DNA of 9,912 nt from assembly GCA_050305635.1 (NCBI GenBank), contig JBNLFS010000045.1:1-9912 (forward strand), read 5' to 3'. This stretch comes from Thiodiazotropha sp050305635. Lineage in GTDB: Bacteria; Pseudomonadota; Gammaproteobacteria; Chromatiales; Chromatiaceae. A model generated the notes under the pieces. It ran no database searches. It was not told the origin of the DNA and worked only from the letters and a program-made list of their open reading frames with translations. The position numbers and the translations under genes are program-made. Within the stretch, counting starts at the first letter, position 1; each line of letters opens with the position of its first letter. Below are positions 6,774-9,912 of the stretch, piece after piece.

Positions 6774-7821
6774 ACGGGCCTGGCAGACCCTTGAGGAGAT
6801 GCCAATCGCATCGGGAACACCCCTGGGATACGGACAGATTCGCGTTGTCGCGGAGGATTTTCAGGTCGATGAAGTGCTGGGTTTCGAACCGGACGGGGAT
6901 GGGGAGCATGTATTGCTGCATCTGCGCAAGCGTGACACCAACACCCAGTGGCTGGCCGGGGAGCTGGCCCGTTGGGCCGGTATTCCACCCGGGGAAGTCA
7001 GTTATGCCGGCCTTAAGGATCGTCATGCGGTGACCACGCAGTGGTTTTCCCTGCGCATGGCCGGTCAGGCGGAACCCGACTGGAAAGCGTTCGAAAATGA
7101 TCAGGTTCAAGTGCTGGCGGCACATCGGCACCGCCGGAAACTGCGACGCGGAGCACTTCAGGGGAACCGTTTCCAATTGCGCATTCGCACCCTGAACGCG
7201 GATCCGGAGAAGCTGGACGCCCGGCTACGGCAATTGCGCAGTACCGGTATGCCCAACTATTTTGGCGAACAGCGCTTCGGTCATGGTTATCAGAACCTGG
7301 ATCGTGCCGCAGAGGTCTTTACCCGCAACCGCCGTCGCGTGTCGCGTCATCTGCGCGGGCTGGTGATCTCCGCGATCCGCTCCCAGTTGTTCAATCAGGT
7401 ACTGGCGACACGCATCACCCGGGGCGATTGGGACAAGCCGATCCCCGGGGATTATTTCATGCTGGAGGGCAGTCGCACCGGGTTTACCGATGACCGCGAT
7501 GAAGCGGACCGTTTGATGCTGCGCTGTGAACAGCAGGACATCCATCCCAGCGGACCGTTGTGGGGGCGTGGACGTCCGTTAGTGAATGATCAGGTTGGGG
7601 CGCTGGAGCAGGCGGTTCTGAGCCCCTTCGATGAGTGGCGTAACGGTTTGGAACATGTCGGACTGGCTCAGGAGCGCAGAGCGTTGAGGGTGCGTCTGCC
7701 TGACTTGGATTGGTCATTCGAACCCGAGGGCGGGTTGCTACTGAGGTTTTTTCTACCGGCCGGTTGCTATGCCACGGTGCTGCTGCGGGAGCTGATTCAG
7801 GTCCAATACCCTGAAGAATAG
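6766..7821 (+). CDS. truD: tRNA pseudouridine(13) synthase TruD
   Basis: Converts uridine 13 of tRNA (tRNA-Glu in E. coli) to pseudouridine. The protein has 351 residues (E. coli 349). Landmarks in order are EDFQVDEVLGFEPDGDGEHVLLHLRKRDTNT (30-60), YAGLKDRHAVTTQWFS (80-95) with the catalytic Asp85, GNRFQLRIR (133-141), MPNYFGEQRFG (162-172), the TRUD insertion domain with HPSGPLWGRG (260-269), and FFLPAGCYATVLLREL (328-343). I chose ATG 6766 because AGGA at 6754-6757 lies eight bases upstream inside ispF and the resulting N-terminus matches family length. An in-frame upstream ATG at 6643 would add 41 residues that are only an out-of-phase copy of ispF. ispF-truD coupling is conserved in E. 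coli, but the usual next gene, surE, is not here. Confidence 0.97.
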   Translation: MSERAWQTLEEMPIASGTPLGYGQIRVVAEDFQVDEVLGFEPDGDGEHVLLHLRKRDTNTQWLAGELARWAGIPPGEVSYAGLKDRHAVTTQWFSLRMAGQAEPDWKAFENDQVQVLAAHRHRRKLRRGALQGNRFQLRIRTLNADPEKLDARLRQLRSTGMPNYFGEQRFGHGYQNLDRAAEVFTRNRRRVSRHLRGLVISAIRSQLFNQVLATRITRGDWDKPIPGDYFMLEGSRTGFTDDRDEADRLMLRCEQQDIHPSGPLWGRGRPLVNDQVGALEQAVLSPFDEWRNGLEHVGLAQERRALRVRLPDLDWSFEPEGGLLLRFFLPAGCYATVLLRELIQVQYPEE

Positions 7822-7874
7822 AGGTGGTAAAGGATCAACCCGGAGATAGAATGGGGGCGAGGTTTCAAAGGATG

Positions 7875-7899
7875 CCTTCCGCAATCGCTGATTGGAAGG
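7875..7899. repeat. Imperfect hairpin between truD and the next gene
   Basis: CCTTC (7875-7879) pairs with GAAGG (7895-7899), and CAATC (7882-7886) pairs with GATTG (7890-7894). Together they give ten base pairs with a two-base bulge and a three-base GCT loop. No T-run follows on either strand, so it is not a standard terminator. It lies in the 112-base gap about 35 bases before the next start codon and could be a leader structure. A TAGAAT at 7847-7852 upstream is a possible -10 box, but its -35 partner is poor. Confidence 0.4.
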
Positions 7900-7933
7900 T
7901 GCGACAAACTCTGATCACTGGCGAGGTTGTTCC

Positions 7934-8977
7934 ATGAGCGGTACGCTGCGCGATCTCTGCTGTGCGGTACAGCATAATTGCCACATCTCGGATGCCCGTC
8001 ACGGTACCGACTACGGGCTTTGCACCTACCTGCTTAAAATGCGCGAGTACTACCGTTGGGAAAACGGTCTGGATTACACCGCGCCCCTCGCCAATGAATC
8101 CGTGGGGGACTGGCTCACCGCCCGGGAAGCCCTGTGGGAGAGTCTGAGTCAGGACAATTTTGCGCAGTTGCCCCTCAACAATCGCTTCTACGATCCCTTC
8201 GACAGCACGGCCATCAATCAGCAACTCGAACCCCTCGGGTTGGTTTACAGTGCCGGTTACGGCGCGAAGAACAAGCCGCTGTTTTTTCTCGGTCATCTGG
8301 AGCGCCGGGAACAGCCCGAGGGGCTCTCCATCTGGGTGTCCGGTCGGGAACTGGCCCGTGACCTCAGTTCACCCGCGGCCATGTGCCAGGGGGATGAAAT
8401 CTACATTCGGCGTGAATCCTTCCGCCGTCTGCTGTGGGAGAAACTCGAGAACTGGCGCTGGCATCGCCCCGATAACGCCCTCGGCCGGGCCTTTGGACAC
8501 TACGATTTCGAGGGCAATGTGGAAGGCGCCTTGGATCAGATGGTGGATAAGGAACTGGACGCCGTGCTGCTGCACGAACAGGGTGAGCATCTTGCCGGTG
8601 AGGTGCTCGGATCCGCGTGGAACGAGATGCTCCTCGACCTCGGTCACTCACCGGCTGAACTGATGGCCCGGGCGGTTCGCGATCACTGGGCCGATTGTCT
8701 GGTCACCCTGCCGAGCCTGCTTGAGTCACGGGATGCCGCCTCCCTGCATTTCTACATTGGCGGTCTCACCGGGATGCGGAAAATGATCTTTCCCGGGCTC
8801 CTGTCAGCCTACGAAAACTGGCACGGCAGCGATGACTGGCAAGGGCTGTCCCATTGTGTTTCCCAGGGTGTTCGCCACTGGTCGGAGATTGCCCAACAGC
8901 TGATCGAACTCTATCGGTCCGAGCCTGAGCAGGCTCAGCTTCGCATCAAAACGATGGTGGAATCGAACGCGCTGTGA
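7934..8977 (+). CDS. Uncharacterised 347-aa protein rich in His, Cys and Trp
   Basis: I cannot assign a function. From memory it resembles a family of proteins listed as 'Sfum_1244 family'; this is unverified. ATG 7934 is preferred because GAGG at 7923-7926 lies seven bases upstream. A TTG at 7892 would add 14 residues but lies in a hairpin and lacks a ribosome site. The protein has no signal peptide or evident membrane helix and looks cytoplasmic and mostly helical. Its N-terminus is striking: Cys9, Cys10, His14, Cys16, His17, His23 and Cys30 in a stretch reading CHISDARH and then DYGLCTYLLKMREYYRWE (26-43). A second cluster, LLHEQGEHLAGE (212-223), has His214, Glu215, Glu218 and His219, and further His and Asp/His pairs follow at 250-251 and 272. 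Metal binding is therefore possible but is inference. Codon use matches the neighbours, so recent transfer is not indicated. Confidence 0.8.
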   Translation: MSGTLRDLCCAVQHNCHISDARHGTDYGLCTYLLKMREYYRWENGLDYTAPLANESVGDWLTAREALWESLSQDNFAQLPLNNRFYDPFDSTAINQQLEPLGLVYSAGYGAKNKPLFFLGHLERREQPEGLSIWVSGRELARDLSSPAAMCQGDEIYIRRESFRRLLWEKLENWRWHRPDNALGRAFGHYDFEGNVEGALDQMVDKELDAVLLHEQGEHLAGEVLGSAWNEMLLDLGHSPAELMARAVRDHWADCLVTLPSLLESRDAASLHFYIGGLTGMRKMIFPGLLSAYENWHGSDDWQGLSHCVSQGVRHWSEIAQQLIELYRSEPEQAQLRIKTMVESNAL

Positions 8978-9007
8978 GCCGGATGCAGCGTGGAGCCGAT
9001 CGGCTCA
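8975..9007. repeat. Palindrome joining two convergent stop codons
   Basis: GAGCCGATCGGCTC at 8993-9006 is a perfect 14-base palindrome. An alternative 7-bp stem pairs TGAGCCG (8975-8981) with CGGCTCA (9001-9007), which takes in the stop codons of both convergent genes. The 27-base gap between the two genes thus consists almost entirely of pairable sequence. There is no T-run on either strand. It may act as a bidirectional transcript-end structure or protect 3' ends; this is inference. Confidence 0.4.
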
Positions 9008-9325
9008 GTAAGTGAACTGGGTCTCCTCGGGTTCCCCATTGTTATCGATCGTAACCTGCTTCACGCCAGGCAGACGGTCGACGATGTACCCGCCCATCAT
9101 GACGGCCATGGCCTCGTTGTGGGTTTCCAGCGCGGTGAGCAGTTTTGCGGCCACCAGCTGGCAGCGTTGCGTGGTATCGAGCTTGCGCACCCATTTAGGC
9201 CCCACCTGCCAGCCTCTGTCCATGTCTTCATCCATTTTGCTGAACGAAGCCTTCATAGCTGTCATGTAGTCATCCGGAATTTCCAGATACATCGACCAGT
9301 CATCAATGATTAGATTCAATTGCAT
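9005..9325 (-). CDS. Uncharacterised small acidic protein, 106 aa
   Basis: Not recognised as a characterised family. The 106-residue protein is acidic and Met-rich (nine Met). It begins MQLNLIIDDWSMYLEIPDDYMTA, has a charged central part (SKMDEDMDRGWQVGPKWVRKLD, 29-50), a likely amphipathic helix at about 53-78 (QRCQLVAAKLLTALETHNEAMAVMMGGY) and a polar C-terminal tail ending EETQFTY. No signal peptide or membrane helix is seen. It is judged real because the frame is protein-like along its full length, it fills the gap between neighbours without overlapping them, and it is preceded by an AT-rich divergent region. The start ATG at 9323-9325 has no clear ribosome site, and an in-frame stop lies just upstream. 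Met12 is a less likely alternative. It converges on the 347-aa gene and diverges from the 127-aa gene. Confidence 0.7.
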   Translation of the reverse strand: MQLNLIIDDWSMYLEIPDDYMTAMKASFSKMDEDMDRGWQVGPKWVRKLDTTQRCQLVAAKLLTALETHNEAMAVMMGGYIVDRLPGVKQVTIDNNGEPEETQFTY

Positions 9326-9395
9326 GTTAAGGTTTTTACGTGTTAATGATTACAACCCCTTAATGATCAATTTCCCGTAAGGCAAAATCAAGCGT
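9326..9395. promoter_or_regulatory. AT-rich divergent promoter region with repeated TTAATGAT
   Basis: This 70-base region separates two divergent genes and is clearly more AT-rich than its surroundings. TTAATGAT occurs at 9343-9350 and 9360-9367, 17 bases start to start. A near copy, TCAATGATTA, lies just inside the minus-strand gene at 9303-9312. Promoters for both genes are expected here, but I could not fit a convincing -35/-10 pair on either strand. The repeats could be sites for a regulator or chance AT-rich words. Confidence 0.4.
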
Positions 9396-9779
9396 ATGGA
9401 AGGTCAGGAATTGTTGGCGGTGGTGGAATTGGGCGGGTATCCCAATTTCATACCCCTCTATCAGCGTTTTCATTTTCGGGTGGAAATGGTCAATTCCGTG
9501 CGCAAGGCCCAGTCCTGGTTGAAGCATCATCGCCCCAGGGTGGTGGTGGCCGAGTTCTACTCGGATCCCCAGTTTCGGGATCGCTTGAGCAACCTGGAAT
9601 CCCTATTGGCGACGCTGCAGCGTTATGGGGTCGAAGCCAGGATCATTGTCCTCATCGATAGCAAGTATCTGCCGCGTCTGGAGCAGGTGAAATCCCGCTA
9701 TCGGGTGGACGAGGTACTCACCTTTCCGGTTGACGAGGCGGCCATGCAATTCGCTCTGCAGCGGCTTACGTCTGCTTGA
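9396..9779 (+). CDS. Uncharacterised 127-aa protein, possible degenerate receiver-like fold
   Basis: I do not recognise a named family. The order of predicted strands and helices resembles a response-regulator receiver: strand LLAVVEL (6-12), helix near 17-24, strand FRVEMV (27-32), helix 34-43, strand RVVVAEF (48-54), a long helix 60-77, strand ARIIVLID (81-88), helix 91-100, strand DEVLTFP (105-111) and helix 113-124. The signalling residues are missing. The acidic pair after strand 1 is absent, Glu53 stands where the phosphorylated Asp would be, and the Lys-Pro after strand 5 is Phe110-Pro111. If the fold is right, it is a stand-alone pseudo-receiver that works by binding, not by phosphotransfer. 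The start ATG 9396 has only a distant AAGG (9379-9382). The gene is divergent from the 106-aa gene. Confidence 0.75.
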   Translation: MEGQELLAVVELGGYPNFIPLYQRFHFRVEMVNSVRKAQSWLKHHRPRVVVAEFYSDPQFRDRLSNLESLLATLQRYGVEARIIVLIDSKYLPRLEQVKSRYRVDEVLTFPVDEAAMQFALQRLTSA

Positions 9780-9912
9780 ACGCCCGCTGTTCCGCAACCT
9801 TGCTTGCAGTCACATGAAGCTTCTTTCAGGGGTGCTGCTGCAGTATACGAGACTACGCCAGGCCCCAGTCAGAATATGGGCGAAGCTCTTGGATCGGCCG
9901 TCGCGTTCCCCC
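9780..9912. other. Window-edge region without a convincing gene
   Basis: After the 127-aa gene I see no terminator-like hairpin with a T-run. A plus-strand frame from ATG 9814 (MKLLSGVLLQYTRLRQ...) stays open to the window end for 33 codons, but it has no ribosome site and no recognisable motif. A minus-strand frame is also open from the edge to about 9812. Either could be part of a gene continuing outside the window; neither is supported enough to call. Confidence 0.3.

Noticed and set aside
7892..7933. TTG start adding 14 residues to the 347-aa protein
   Set aside because: The TTG is buried in a hairpin stem without a ribosome site, while ATG 7934 has GAGG at proper spacing.
8364..8651. 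Minus-strand frames of 92-95 codons inside the 347-aa gene
   Set aside because: They are shadows of the plus-strand gene, rich in Arg and Pro, without a ribosome site.
9814..9912. Plus-strand frame open to the window end
   Set aside because: 33 codons with no ribosome site, motif or family resemblance. It cannot be judged without downstream sequence.

Overview
The window is gammaproteobacterial chromosome. It carries the conserved gene order pyrG-kdsA-eno-ftsB-ispD-(insert)-ispF-truD, closely related to the block known from Escherichia coli and Pseudomonas. KdsA points to a Gram-negative cell with lipopolysaccharide, and IspD/IspF point to the MEP isoprenoid route. The base composition is moderately GC-rich. 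Together with the non-enteric genes after truD, this suggests a Chromatiales-like or sulfur-oxidising gammaproteobacterium. That lineage guess is an inference and was not tested by any search.

Layout. Bases 2-1549 hold the 3' 95% of pyrG (CTP synthase), overlapping kdsA (1546-2382) by ATGA. After a 127-base gap comes eno (2510-3793), then ftsB (3839-4126) and ispD (4123-4809), again overlapping by ATGA. A gene for an HDOD-domain signalling protein lies on the minus strand at 4819-6075, tail to tail with ispD and 9 bases from it. It separates ispD from ispF. A 215-base divergent region (6076-6290) with an extended -10 promoter candidate and a hairpin leads into ispF (6291-6773), which overlaps truD (6766-7821). 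From 7822 on, the genes are ones I cannot assign to a function: a 347-aa His/Cys/Trp-rich protein (7934-8977, +), a 106-aa acidic Met-rich protein (9005-9325, -), and a 127-aa protein with receiver-like secondary-structure order but without the receiver active site (9396-9779, +). The last 133 bases show no convincing gene.

How the genes fit together. The left two thirds is housekeeping: CTP supply, Kdo for lipid A core, glycolysis, the FtsB divisome linker, two steps of isoprenoid synthesis and tRNA pseudouridylation. CTP made by PyrG is a co-substrate of IspD and of Kdo activation. surE-pcm-nlpD-rpoS, which follow truD in E. coli, are absent from the visible part. No tRNA, rRNA, CRISPR array, insertion sequence or phage gene was seen. 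I found no convincing new multi-gene system. The parts most worth attention are the antisense HDOD gene inside the isp operon and the three uncharacterised genes at 7.9-9.8 kb.
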